The notes under the pieces were generated by a model. It had not been told where the DNA came from and made no database searches. It saw nothing but the letters and a program-made list of their open reading frames with translations. The translations under genes and the position numbers were made by a program. A stretch of 64,000 nt of DNA, taken from assembly GCF_014648175.1 (NCBI RefSeq), contig NZ_BMQP01000020.1, positions 80,378-144,377 on the forward strand, written 5' to 3'. Every line of letters begins with the position of its first letter. Position 1 is the stretch's first letter. Shown piece after piece: positions 50,237-57,814 of the stretch. Source of the DNA: Planobispora rosea. GTDB lineage: Bacteria > Actinomycetota > Actinomycetes > Streptosporangiales > Streptosporangiaceae.

Positions 50237-51424
50237 ATGCGTGCCATCGTGGTGGGCGGGGGAGTGGCCGGCGCGGCGAGCGCGCTCGCGCTGCGGAAGG
50301 TCGGAGCCGAGGTCACCGTCGTCGAGGCGTACGAGGAGCCCGGGGGAGAGGTCGGCTCGTTCCTGGGCCTGGCGGGCAACGGGCTGCGCGCGCTCGCCGC
50401 GCTGGGGTGCGCCGAGGCGGTGGCCGCGCTGGGGTTCGAGGTGCCGCGCCAGCGGATGTGGGGCGCTTCCGGCAAACTGCTCGGCGACGTCCCCCGCGGG
50501 CGCCTCTCGGGCGACCCGCTGAACAGCGTGACGCTCATGCGCGGCCACCTGGTCGGAGAACTGCGCGCCGCGGCGGTCCGCGCGGGCGCCGAGATCGTCG
50601 CTGGACGGCGCTTCCAGCCGGGATCGGTCGGAGCGGGCGCCGGGGTCGTCACCGGGCGGCGCTCCGGGTCCGGGATGACCGGGGCGGACGTTGAGATGGA
50701 CGTCGCCGGCGCCGACCTGGTGGTGGGGGCGGACGGGATCCGCTCGGTCACCAGGAGGATGCTGGACCCGGCGGCCCCCGAGCCGCGCTACGCCGGGATC
50801 TACACGGTCTCCGGGGTCTCGGAGCGGGTTTCCGGGGGCGTCGCGGCCGAACCCGGCGTGTTCAACATGGTCTTCGCACGCAGCGGGGCCTTCATCCACA
50901 TCACCGCGCCGGGCGGGGAGGTCTGGTGGTCGGCCCAGGTCTCCAGCCCGGATGAGCCCTCGGACGCGAGTCTGGAGAGGCTGAGGGAGCTGTACCGCTC
51001 AGAGGAGGCCCCGTCGGCTGTCCTGGGGGCGGCGGTCAGGCTGCACCGTCCGACACTGCACCACGTGCTGGCCGAGGTGCCGGTCTGGCAGGACGGGCGG
51101 ACTGTGCTCGTCGGGGACGCCGCGCACCCGGTGGGGGCGGGACAGGGCGCCTCCATGGCCGTCGAGGACGCCGTCGTCCTGGCGAGAGCCGTACGGGAGG
51201 AGGATTCGGTGGTCGCCGCCCTGGCCCGTTACGACCGTGAGCGCAGGGCCCGGGTGGCGAAGATGGCCAGGACCGCGAGCGCGAACCGGGACGCCAAGAC
51301 GGCGGGGCCGATCAGCCGCCGGATCAACGAACTGGTCATGCCGATCGTCTTCAGGCACTTCTACGAGAGGGCCACCGGCTGGCTGTACGCCGAGGATCTC
51401 TCGGGAGCGCTGGGAACGGCTTGA
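50237..51424 (+). CDS. FAD-dependent monooxygenase (PHBH-fold)
   Basis: A 395-residue class A flavoprotein hydroxylase. VVGGGVAGAASALALRKVGAEVTVVEA (5-31) binds FAD-ADP, ADLVVGADGIRSVTRRM gives the DG motif, and VLVGDAAHPVGAGQGASMAVEDAVVLARA the second FAD motif. Family members hydroxylate aromatic compounds or modify tetracycline-like or polyketide substrates; the substrate is not readable here. ATG 50237 has GAGGAG 6 nt upstream. Expression is probably controlled by the divergent TetR gene. Confidence 0.92.
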   Translation: MRAIVVGGGVAGAASALALRKVGAEVTVVEAYEEPGGEVGSFLGLAGNGLRALAALGCAEAVAALGFEVPRQRMWGASGKLLGDVPRGRLSGDPLNSVTLMRGHLVGELRAAAVRAGAEIVAGRRFQPGSVGAGAGVVTGRRSGSGMTGADVEMDVAGADLVVGADGIRSVTRRMLDPAAPEPRYAGIYTVSGVSERVSGGVAAEPGVFNMVFARSGAFIHITAPGGEVWWSAQVSSPDEPSDASLERLRELYRSEEAPSAVLGAAVRLHRPTLHHVLAEVPVWQDGRTVLVGDAAHPVGAGQGASMAVEDAVVLARAVREEDSVVAALARYDRERRARVAKMARTASANRDAKTAGPISRRINELVMPIVFRHFYERATGWLYAEDLSGALGTA

Positions 51425-51427
51425 CCG

Positions 51428-51523
51428 TCAGAAGGGGAGAATCCGGCCGGAGGGCGTCCGGAGGTCGAGCGAGACGGGCTTACGTGGTGGACGCGGACGT
51501 TGGACGATCTGAACTCTCTTCAC
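51428..51523 (-). CDS. Proline/arginine-rich 31-residue peptide (copy 2)
   Basis: A complete 32-codon gene: GTG start at 51523, GGGAG about 7 nt upstream, TGA stop 4 bases beyond the convergent monooxygenase stop. The peptide starts MKRVQIVQ, contains PRPPRKP, then LDLRTPSGR, and ends LPF. Compared with copy 1, seven residues differ and most are conservative (K/R, L/V). The coding DNA differs at many synonymous sites, so this is not a recent duplicate. It stands alone, with no modifying enzyme, transporter or signal sequence next to it. Function is unknown. Confidence 0.72.
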   Translation of the reverse strand: MKRVQIVQRPRPPRKPVSLDLRTPSGRILPF

Positions 51524-51766
51524 AGGGCCGCTCCCTTTCTGCTCTTGATCACCTGTGTTACCCATGTGGCGGCCAAGAAACACCTATCGGCGCATCAGGC
51601 GCGGCGGGCCCGCCCCTGCTCGGCCACCTGCGGACGGGTGGGACACCCTCGGGCCGGGAGTCGTCTCGCGGTCCCGATCCCCCCATGCGAGATGAGCAAC
51701 ATCCGGATTCGCCATGCCCGGAGCCGTTAGTGTCTCCCCGTAAAGATCTTCGAATGGGGGCGAAGT

Positions 51767-52201
51767 ATGCCAAGAGTTACACTGCGCAACACCTTTCATG
51801 TACGGAACAGCCCGGCGGCGCTGCGAGCGCACCTCAGCCAGCCGCAGAGTTACGTGGGACTCTCGCCGCTGGTCATCGCGGTCCGGGACATCGAGCAGGG
51901 CGAGAACGAGACCCGCTACGTCTCGGTCGAGCGGTTCAGGTTCTTCGGCGTCGTGAAGTACGACAACCTGATCAAGGTGACGCTGCGGAGCACGGACGAG
52001 GCCGTGGAGGGCGAGGTGACCAGCCCCGGCGGGGTGCGGCTGGACTACCGGTTCCGGCTGACCGGCAGGGATGGCGGGACCGAGGTCGAGGACACGCTCG
52101 TGGTGCGCGCCTGGGCCCGGCCGCTGCTGACCTTCGCGGCGCGCAAGGCCCGCGAGGTCCAGCTCGCCCGTGCCGAGGTCCTCGCCTCCCGCCTGGGCTG
52201 A
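51767..52201 (+). CDS. SRPBCC-fold (START-like) protein
   Basis: A 144-residue protein with the order of strands and final long helix typical of the SRPBCC/polyketide-cyclase fold: RVTLRNTFHVRNSPAALRAHL, YVGLSPLVIAVRDIEQ, VEGEVTSPGGVRLDYRFRLTGRDGGTEVEDTLVV and the helix FAARKAREVQLARAEVLASRL. It binds a small hydrophobic ligand or lipid by family analogy. A GGGGG run precedes the ATG. Monocistronic as far as can be seen. Confidence 0.75.
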   Translation: MPRVTLRNTFHVRNSPAALRAHLSQPQSYVGLSPLVIAVRDIEQGENETRYVSVERFRFFGVVKYDNLIKVTLRSTDEAVEGEVTSPGGVRLDYRFRLTGRDGGTEVEDTLVVRAWARPLLTFAARKAREVQLARAEVLASRLG

Positions 52202-52329
52202 GCCGAGGTCCTCGCCCCCTCCGGGTTGAGCCGAGGTGCGTTCTGAGCCAGTATTCGTGACCTCGTGCCCGGATACTGTTCTCCGCCCGGGGCGCGGACC
52301 GCCGGGACGGACGAACAGGGAGGGACCAC

Positions 52330-52995
52330 GTGGAGGCCAGGGACCGTACGGCAGAGATCATGGTCGCCGAGGCCCGCAAGGCGTTCTGGGTGATGGTCGG
52401 CTTCCTGGCCTTCATCTGGCTGGTGCAGATTGCCAACTGGGTGGCGGACTACATGCTGAGCCGTCGGCACGGTGTGGAGGCATGGGACCTGGACGGTCTG
52501 CCCGGCATCGTGTCGGCGCCGTTCCTGCACTGGGACTGGGAGCACATCCAGGCCAACTCCGGTCCGCTGTTCATCTTCGGCTTCCTGGCCGCCTACCGGG
52601 GAGTGGCCAAGTTCCTCTGGGTGACCGGGCTCATCATCCTGGCCAGCGGCCTCGGCGTCTGGTTCACCTCGGATCCGGGGAGTGTGACCGCGGGCGCGAG
52701 CGGGGTGGTCTTCGGCTACTTCGGCTACGTGCTGGTGCGCGGAGCGTTCGACCGGCACCTGATCGACATCGTGATCGGCGTGGTCATGGCGCTGTGCTTC
52801 GCCTACCAGTTCGCCGGCCTGCTGCCGCAGCAGGAGGGCATCAGCTGGCAGGGGCATCTGTTCGGCTTCGTCGGCGGCGTGCTGGGCGGCTGGCTGTTCC
52901 GCGACCGCAGGAGCCTCCGCCCGGCGGCCCCCGCCGCCCCGCCCGGTTCCGCGGCCGCGCTGCTGAAGGAGATCGACGACCTCGGCCGCGGTTAA
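52330..52995 (+). CDS. Rhomboid family intramembrane serine protease
   Basis: A 221-residue protein with six helices. The catalytic Ser is in TAGASGVVFGY (S124) and the catalytic His in WQGHLFGFVGG (H176). The upstream HWDWEHIQANSGPL supplies the oxyanion-hole His/Asn (H72, N76). It cleaves transmembrane segments of substrate proteins within the membrane. The GTG start has GGGAGGG upstream. The C-terminal tail is short and cytosolic. Confidence 0.92.
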   Translation: MEARDRTAEIMVAEARKAFWVMVGFLAFIWLVQIANWVADYMLSRRHGVEAWDLDGLPGIVSAPFLHWDWEHIQANSGPLFIFGFLAAYRGVAKFLWVTGLIILASGLGVWFTSDPGSVTAGASGVVFGYFGYVLVRGAFDRHLIDIVIGVVMALCFAYQFAGLLPQQEGISWQGHLFGFVGGVLGGWLFRDRRSLRPAAPAAPPGSAAALLKEIDDLGRG

Positions 52996-53044
52996 CTTCC
53001 GTTAGCTTCCGTGCCCGTCACCGTCGGCGGGAGGCCCGCCGCCG

Positions 53045-53983
53045 TCAGCGGAAGGAGCGCCGGTAGGCGGCGGGCGTGGTGTTCAGCGCGGCGTGGAAGT
53101 GGCGGCGCAGGTTCACCGCCGAGGACAGGCCGACACGACGGGCGATCGTCTCGACGGAGAGGTCGGTCTCCTCGAGGAGGGCGCGGGCGCCGGCCATGCG
53201 GCGGTCGAGCAGCCAGCGGCCGGGGGAGACGCCGAGCTGGTCGGTGAAGTGACGGCTGAGGGTCCGGCGGGAGAGACCGGAGCGGGCCGCCATGTCCTCG
53301 ACCGTCAGGGGGTCGTCCAGGTTGGCGATGATCCAGTCGAGCAGCGGGGCGAGCGAGCCGGGGACCGGGCCGGTGGTCGGCAGCTCGGGGTACTGGCGCT
53401 GGCAGCCCTCCCGGTGCGGTGCGGCCGACAGCTGCCGGCCGATCCGCATGGCCAGAGCCGCGCCGTGTTCGCGACGGACCTGGTTCAGGCAGAGGTCGAC
53501 GGTCGTGGCTGAGGCGCCGGCCGTGGCCACGTCACCGTGATCGACATAGAGCACGGACGCGTCGGGCCGGATCCGGGGGAAGCGGGCGGCGAGATCGGCG
53601 GTCAGCTCCCAGTGGGTGGCGGCCGTCCGGCCGTCCAGGAGGCCGAGACTCGCGGGAACGTAGACCCCCGAGCAGACGGCCATGATCCGCATGCCGCGGG
53701 TGTGGGCCGCGAGGACCGCCTCGCCGAGTTCGGGGGAGATCTCCGGGCCTACGCACCAGCCGGCGATGAGAAGGGTGTCGGCCTCGGCGAGGGCCTCCAG
53801 CCCGCGCTCGACGACCACGTTGACGCCCATGGTCGTCCGGATGATCCCCGGACGCTCGGCGCAGAGTGTGAAGTCGTAGTGCTGGGGGATGTCGGGGCCG
53901 TGGTAGCCGAAGACGGCGGAGGCGCAGGTCACCGGGTACATCTCCTGGTGCGGGCTGACCAGGGCGACCACGCGGTGTCTCAT
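53045..53983 (-). CDS. GlxA-type transcriptional regulator (DJ-1/PfpI + AraC HTH)
   Basis: A 312-residue regulator. The N-terminal DJ-1/PfpI domain (VVALVSPHQEMYPVTCASAVFGYHG, with IMAVCSGVYVPASLGLLDGRTAATHWE around the nucleophile-elbow cysteine) is followed by two AraC helix-turn-helix units: LTVEDMAARSGLSRRTLSRHF and LSVETIARRVGLSSAVNLRRHF. It is divergent from the MFS transporter by 86 bp, which is therefore the obvious target. The ligand is unknown. Confidence 0.92.
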   Translation of the reverse strand: MRHRVVALVSPHQEMYPVTCASAVFGYHGPDIPQHYDFTLCAERPGIIRTTMGVNVVVERGLEALAEADTLLIAGWCVGPEISPELGEAVLAAHTRGMRIMAVCSGVYVPASLGLLDGRTAATHWELTADLAARFPRIRPDASVLYVDHGDVATAGASATTVDLCLNQVRREHGAALAMRIGRQLSAAPHREGCQRQYPELPTTGPVPGSLAPLLDWIIANLDDPLTVEDMAARSGLSRRTLSRHFTDQLGVSPGRWLLDRRMAGARALLEETDLSVETIARRVGLSSAVNLRRHFHAALNTTPAAYRRSFR

Positions 53984-54069
53984 GGCACGAATCTACCCAA
54001 TGATGTCATTTTGGACGCCTGCGGTCGGCTCCCGGGACGCCCAGAATGGGCGCCCATGGAGCTTGGGAA

Positions 54070-55329
54070 ATGACCGCACTTCTCGACCGCGAACAGTCCT
54101 CCGGCGTGCCGGGAAGGCTCTGGACCAGGGACTTCGCCCTGTATTTCGGTGCCAGGACGGTGTCGTTGCTCGGTGACACGATGATGCCCGTCGCGGCGGC
54201 GCTGGCCGTTGGCGCGATCTACGGGGTTTCCGGCGTCGGCTACGTGCTGGCCGTCTGGACCGCCCCATTTGTGATCTTCGTGCTGTTCGGCGGGGTGTTC
54301 TCCGACCGGGTGGGTGCCCGGGCCATGATGGTCGGCGCGGACGTCGTCCGGATCTTCACCCAGACCGCGGTGGCCGTCGCCTTCTTCACCGGGACCCCGC
54401 CGTTCTGGCTGCTGCTGTCCGCCTCGTTCCTGTCCGGGGCGGCGGCCGCGATGTTCCAGCCCGGAGTCAACGGCATGGTTCCCCTCGTCGCCGGGGACCC
54501 GCAGCGCGCCAACGGCACCCTGAAGATCGCCGACGCGGCCACCCAGCTCGGTGGGCCCGTCCTCGCGGGCCTGCTGATGGCGCTGACCGGTCCCGGCGCC
54601 GTCTACGCCGCCGATGCGGGAACCTTCCTGATCAGCGGCCTGTGCCTGGCCCTCATCCGGCTCACCCCGGCCGCCCCGGCGGCCCCGGTCGCCCCGGTCG
54701 CCCCGGTCGCCGGGGCCAAGGAGCGCTCGACGGTCATGTCCGACCTGCGCCGGGGCTGGACGGAGTTCCGCTCCCGAAGCTGGATGTGGTCGGTGATCCT
54801 CATCTGGGTGTTCTTCGGCGTCCTGGTGTTCGGTCCCTACATTCCGCTGAGCTCACGCCTGATCGGCGACCGTCTCGGCGAGGCCGCCTACGGCTGGGTG
54901 ATGGCCGGTCTCGGTGCGGGCACCGTCCTCGGCGGGCTGATCGCGATCCGGTTCCGGCCGTCACGGCCGCTGGCCGCCGGCGGCGTGGCGATATTCGGGT
55001 TCGCGTTCATCCCGCTCTCGGTGGCGCTGGAACTGCCGCTGCCGCTGCTGATGGCGGGCCACCTGCTGGGCGGTACGGCCTGGGCGTTCTGGTCGGTGAT
55101 GTGGTCGACGAGCGTCCAGACGCAGGTCGTCCCCGACGTCCTCAACCGGGTCACCGCCTACGAGGTGGCCGGATCGGTGGCCGGGGTCGCCGTCGGCCAG
55201 GCGCTGGTGGGGCCGGTCTCGGAGATCGTCAGTCCCCGGGACCTGCTGCTGGTCTCCACCGGCGTCAGCTTCGCGGTCTGCGCGGCCCTGCTGCTGACGC
55301 CTCCAGTTCGCCGGCTGCGTCGCGTCTGA
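54070..55329 (+). CDS. MFS transporter (enterobactin-exporter-like)
   Basis: A 419-residue permease with about 12 helices. The start (RDFALYFGARTVSLLGDTMMPVAAALAV), FGGVFSDRVGARAMMVGADVVR and PGVNGMVPLVAGDPQRANGTL fit the EntS/MFS-3 drug-exporter group. A run of repeated AAPVAPV units links the two halves (about 202-218). It exports drugs or siderophore-like compounds. ATG 54070 starts the first MFS-like segment; an ATG at 54046 is possible. Likely under control of the divergent GlxA-type regulator. Confidence 0.88.
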   Translation: MTALLDREQSSGVPGRLWTRDFALYFGARTVSLLGDTMMPVAAALAVGAIYGVSGVGYVLAVWTAPFVIFVLFGGVFSDRVGARAMMVGADVVRIFTQTAVAVAFFTGTPPFWLLLSASFLSGAAAAMFQPGVNGMVPLVAGDPQRANGTLKIADAATQLGGPVLAGLLMALTGPGAVYAADAGTFLISGLCLALIRLTPAAPAAPVAPVAPVAGAKERSTVMSDLRRGWTEFRSRSWMWSVILIWVFFGVLVFGPYIPLSSRLIGDRLGEAAYGWVMAGLGAGTVLGGLIAIRFRPSRPLAAGGVAIFGFAFIPLSVALELPLPLLMAGHLLGGTAWAFWSVMWSTSVQTQVVPDVLNRVTAYEVAGSVAGVAVGQALVGPVSEIVSPRDLLLVSTGVSFAVCAALLLTPPVRRLRRV

Positions 55330-55370
55330 TCCCGGCGCCGGAACGGCGGGGCCGTCTCCGCGTCCCGGCC

Positions 55371-55430
55371 GTTCACTTCAGGTCACTTCAGGTCACTTCA
55401 GGTCACTTCAGGTCACTTCAGGTCACTTCA
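55371..55430. repeat. Six 10-bp tandem repeats at a gene 3' end
   Basis: Five exact copies of GGTCACTTCA (55381-55430), preceded by one variant GTTCACTTCA (55371-55380). On the minus strand each reads TGAAGTGACC, so the last codon and stop (AAG TGA) of the propeller gene are part of the first unit. The array probably grew by slippage from the gene end. Confidence 0.9.
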
Positions 55431-56487
55431 GGGCGCCGAAGTGCAGGTAGACCTGGGTCCTCCTACCGATCTTGAGTAGCGTCTCGGTCACCCGGCCCCT
55501 CAGGTCGACGATCCCGACGCCGGCCGCGGTGGAGATGAGCAAGTGCTTCTCGTCGTACCAGCCGAGGGTGGTGGGCCGCCCGCTCGGGGCTATGGGAAGT
55601 CTCGTCACGGCCTTCCCGGTCGTCGCGTCCCACACGCAGGCGGCCTTCTCCAGCGGAAGGCAGGCGGTGACGAACCGCTTGCCGGAGGGGGAGAAGACAC
55701 CGCGCCCGTCACCGCCCGGCCTGCCTCGCACCTGATACTCCTTGGTGGCCTTGCCTCGGAGGTCGTACAGGCGAACGGTCGTGCTGCCGAGCCTGCCGTG
55801 CCTGACCAGGAAGCGGGTGCCGTCGTGGTTCCACTCGAAACCGCCGACGGTGACCAGTGCCTTATGGATCTTGATGAAGCGGGGTGTGAAGCGGGGCAGG
55901 TCGAGGATCAGGACTCCTGCCGAGCGGTCGCCCTGGCGGGCCAGGCTGACGGTGAACAGCAGCTTCCGGCCGTCCGGTGACCACCGGGGCCAGCGCATCT
56001 GGGGATACTGGATACCGCCGTTCTCGGTGTGGGCGGGAGTGTGCTCGGTGAGCCGGATCGCCACGTCCCGGCTCTTCCCGGTGGTCCGGTCGATGATTCG
56101 CAGCAGGTCCTCACCCGGCTCTCCGGGCGACTCCAGGTGCGCGACCGTCCAGCGTCCGTCGGGGGAGACCGCGATCTCCTCGTAGTCGGTCTTGACGAAC
56201 CGCCGCCGGTCCGGCTGCCATGCCCACAGTACGAACGGGTCTCCCTGGGCCGGGTCGCCGACGGTGCCGTAGGACGTGAGCTGGATGGGGCGGTTGTCCA
56301 GGTCGGCGACGATCGTGGCGTGACCCTTCTTGAGCTCGCTGTTCCTCCTCCCTTCTGTTACACCGGGTAGCGGACCTTCGGTCGGCTGGGGCGGGGATGC
56401 GGCAGCCGAGGCGGCGGTGGCGGCGGCGGCGAGCGCGAGTGCGAGTGCGAGTGCGCTCACCAGGCTGGACACGGAACGGCCGAGCAT
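55423..56487 (-). CDS. Secreted WD40/TolB-like beta-propeller protein
   Basis: A 354-residue protein with a signal peptide (SVSSLVSALALALALAAAATAASA). It carries propeller blades such as YEEIAVSPDGRWTVAHLES, RWPRWSPDGRKLLFTVSL, GGFEWNHDGTRFLVR and GVFSPSGKRFVTACLP. The SPDGR repeats are of TolB/WD40 type. Probably a binding or scaffold protein outside the cell. ATG 56487 has AGGAGG 4-5 nt upstream; an earlier start would place extra residues before the signal. It ends within a 10-bp tandem repeat array. Confidence 0.8.
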   Translation of the reverse strand: MLGRSVSSLVSALALALALAAAATAASAAASPPQPTEGPLPGVTEGRRNSELKKGHATIVADLDNRPIQLTSYGTVGDPAQGDPFVLWAWQPDRRRFVKTDYEEIAVSPDGRWTVAHLESPGEPGEDLLRIIDRTTGKSRDVAIRLTEHTPAHTENGGIQYPQMRWPRWSPDGRKLLFTVSLARQGDRSAGVLILDLPRFTPRFIKIHKALVTVGGFEWNHDGTRFLVRHGRLGSTTVRLYDLRGKATKEYQVRGRPGGDGRGVFSPSGKRFVTACLPLEKAACVWDATTGKAVTRLPIAPSGRPTTLGWYDEKHLLISTAAGVGIVDLRGRVTETLLKIGRRTQVYLHFGALK

Positions 56488-56617
56488 CTGACCTCCTGGC
56501 TGTCGGAAGGAGAGGCATTTCAAGATCAGGTTAGGTTCCGCCTCGGTCTGCCGTGGCGATTTGTGGAGAATCAGAGGATTGGAGCTGCGGCGAATTGATT
56601 GTTCCGGGGAACCGGCG

Positions 56618-56645
56618 AGGGGTGACCGGACGTCCGGTCACCCCT
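56618..56645 (-). terminator. Perfect 14-bp palindrome terminator
   Basis: AGGGGTGACCGGAC followed directly by GTCCGGTCACCCCT. It lies 25 bases beyond the stop of the nucleotidase remnant, the natural terminator of that once longer gene. Confidence 0.8.
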
Positions 56646-56670
56646 CCCTGTCATCGGGGAGCGCCGCCCG

Positions 56671-57282
56671 TCAGAACAGGGGCCGGCCGTCGCGGGTGAG
56701 CCTCCAGTCGGCCTCGGCGAAGGCGGCCGGGTCGATGGTGCCGGTGGCGGTGGCGTAGTCGATCAGCGCCTGCCGGATCTCGACCTGGGCGTTGTACAGG
56801 ACCGGGGCGGTGGTGACGTGCGGGAAGCCGCCGCCGCCGGCCTGGCGGTAGTTGTTGATGGCGACCGCGAACTGCTGGTCGTCGGTGACCGGCTGACCCT
56901 GGTGGGACAGGCCGGTGACACGCTGGCCGACCGGCTTGGCGACGTCGATGTCGTAGGTGACGCCGGAGAGCTGGTCGTAGTTGTAGTCGGGGATGCCGCC
57001 GGCGTTGGTCAGCGCGGCCGGATCGGCCGGTGCGCCGGGGGCGAGCTGGTTGAAGTACCTGGCGGAGTACTCCAGGTACTCCTTGAGCTGGGCGCCGGTG
57101 AGCTTGACGGCCATCAACGTGTTGTCGTAGATGTACAGCCCTGCCATGTCACGGACGCTGACCGGACCGGCCGGGAAGACCGCGCTCCGGCTGAACGGCG
57201 CGGAGATCGACAGCACCGGCAGGGCGGCGTCGGCCGTACCCTCCAGGCCCTTCTTCACCGTCTCGGTCTGCACCTTCTGGAT
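56671..57282 (-). pseudogene. 5'-nucleotidase, C-terminal remnant
   Basis: About 200 residues match only the substrate-binding C-terminal domain of bifunctional 5'-nucleotidase/UDP-sugar hydrolases: LPVLSISAPFSRSAVFP, VSVRDMAGLYIYDNTLMAVKLTGAQLKEYLEYSARYF, YDQLSGVTYDIDVAKPVGQRV, FAVAINNYRQAGGGGFP. The N-terminal metallophosphatase domain with its metal ligands is absent. Homology ends abruptly at a TAG (57283-57285) in the same frame. Full-length enzymes have about 550-650 residues, and no start with an RBS fits. This marks a break made by insertion or deletion at the edge of the island to the right. Confidence 0.82.
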
Positions 57283-57293
57283 CTAGAACATGC

Positions 57294-57330
57294 GATCAGG
57301 CAAGGTTCCTGACGGACCTGCCTACTGATC
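57294..57330. repeat. Bulged inverted repeat at the truncation point
   Basis: GATCA-GGCA-GGTTC pairs with GGACC-TGCC-TGATC around a CTGAC loop, with small bulges. It starts 9 bases beyond the TAG that ends nucleotidase homology. It may be the structured end of a lost mobile element. Confidence 0.5.
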
Positions 57331-57340
57331 ACTTCGACGC

Positions 57341-57375
57341 ACCCCGATGCTCAACAGCTGAGCAGAGGGGTTTTT
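57341..57375 (+). terminator. Plus-strand intrinsic terminator with T-tract
   Basis: ACCCC..TGCTCA (57341-57353) pairs with TGAGCA..GGGGT (57359-57371) around loop ACAGC, followed by TTTT. It is a classical form rare in this genome type. No plus-strand gene ends before it, so it ends a lost gene, a small RNA or a leader. Confidence 0.65.
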
Positions 57376-57444
57376 ACATGCCCAAACACGGCACAGCATC
57401 CCGGTTCCCGCAGTCACCGAGCAGTCAGGAAGAAGTCCCGAACC

Positions 57445-57579
57445 ATGATCGGCGACAAGTATCACTACAGGGTCAAGGGCTCGCTTCGCTCGCCACACGC
57501 CGGTCTGTGCTGCTCCGGCTGCGGCTCTTCGGCCGGTCCGGACCAGCACGACCACGCGATCATAGATCAGCAGCCATGA
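57445..57579 (+). CDS. Possible 44-residue Cys-rich small protein
   Basis: A short frame starting MIGDKYHYRVKGSL, with a CCSGCG cluster and a His/Asp tail ending in IIDQQP. An AGGAAG lies about 12 nt before the ATG, farther than ideal. The cysteine group could bind zinc. There is no homologue to compare in the window, so coding status is uncertain. Confidence 0.3.
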   Translation: MIGDKYHYRVKGSLRSPHAGLCCSGCGSSAGPDQHDHAIIDQQP

Positions 57580-57756
57580 CCAGCTGCACGCTGTTGATAT
57601 AACTCTCGTCAGTCACCCTCTGAGGATCGATCATGAGAGTCGCTCGGTAAGTAACGACTCACCCATGTCGGAACGATCATACTACTGTGGGCGATTCACG
57701 TTGGACGCGAGAAGAAATTGACCTAAACTAAGGGGTTCCCATTAAAGGCAATCGGG

Positions 57757-57762
57757 TATACT
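57757..57762 (+). promoter_or_regulatory. Possible -10 box of the AT-rich cassette
   Basis: TATACT, 52 bases before the first ATG, with a weak TTCCCA about 15 nt upstream. The sequence around it is AT-rich. A TTGACC at 57718-57723 is too far upstream to pair with it. Confidence 0.4.
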
Positions 57763-57814
57763 ATGAATTTCCCTGATTGCTACATCGACACCATCATACC
57801 CAAAAGGAGGGGAA

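Larger units (their letters stand above)
57286..57814. other. Island junction region
   Basis: About 530 bases between the nucleotidase break and the AT-rich cassette. It contains a bulged hairpin (57294-57330), a plus-strand terminator (57341-57375), a possible 44-codon ORF (57445-57579) and the promoter and RBS of the cassette. Base composition falls steadily from left to right. Confidence 0.5.

Noticed and set aside
55371..55430. Short CRISPR-like array
   Set aside because: Units are 10 bp with no spacers, and no cas genes are present; simple tandem repeat.
56526..56544. Iron-box-like TTAGGTT sequence upstream of the propeller gene
   Set aside because: Only one half-site agrees with the consensus; the second half does not.
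57322..57602. Overlapping 74-77-codon frames on both strands in the junction region
   Set aside because: No RBS or protein-like composition; only the shorter 57445 frame was kept, at low confidence.
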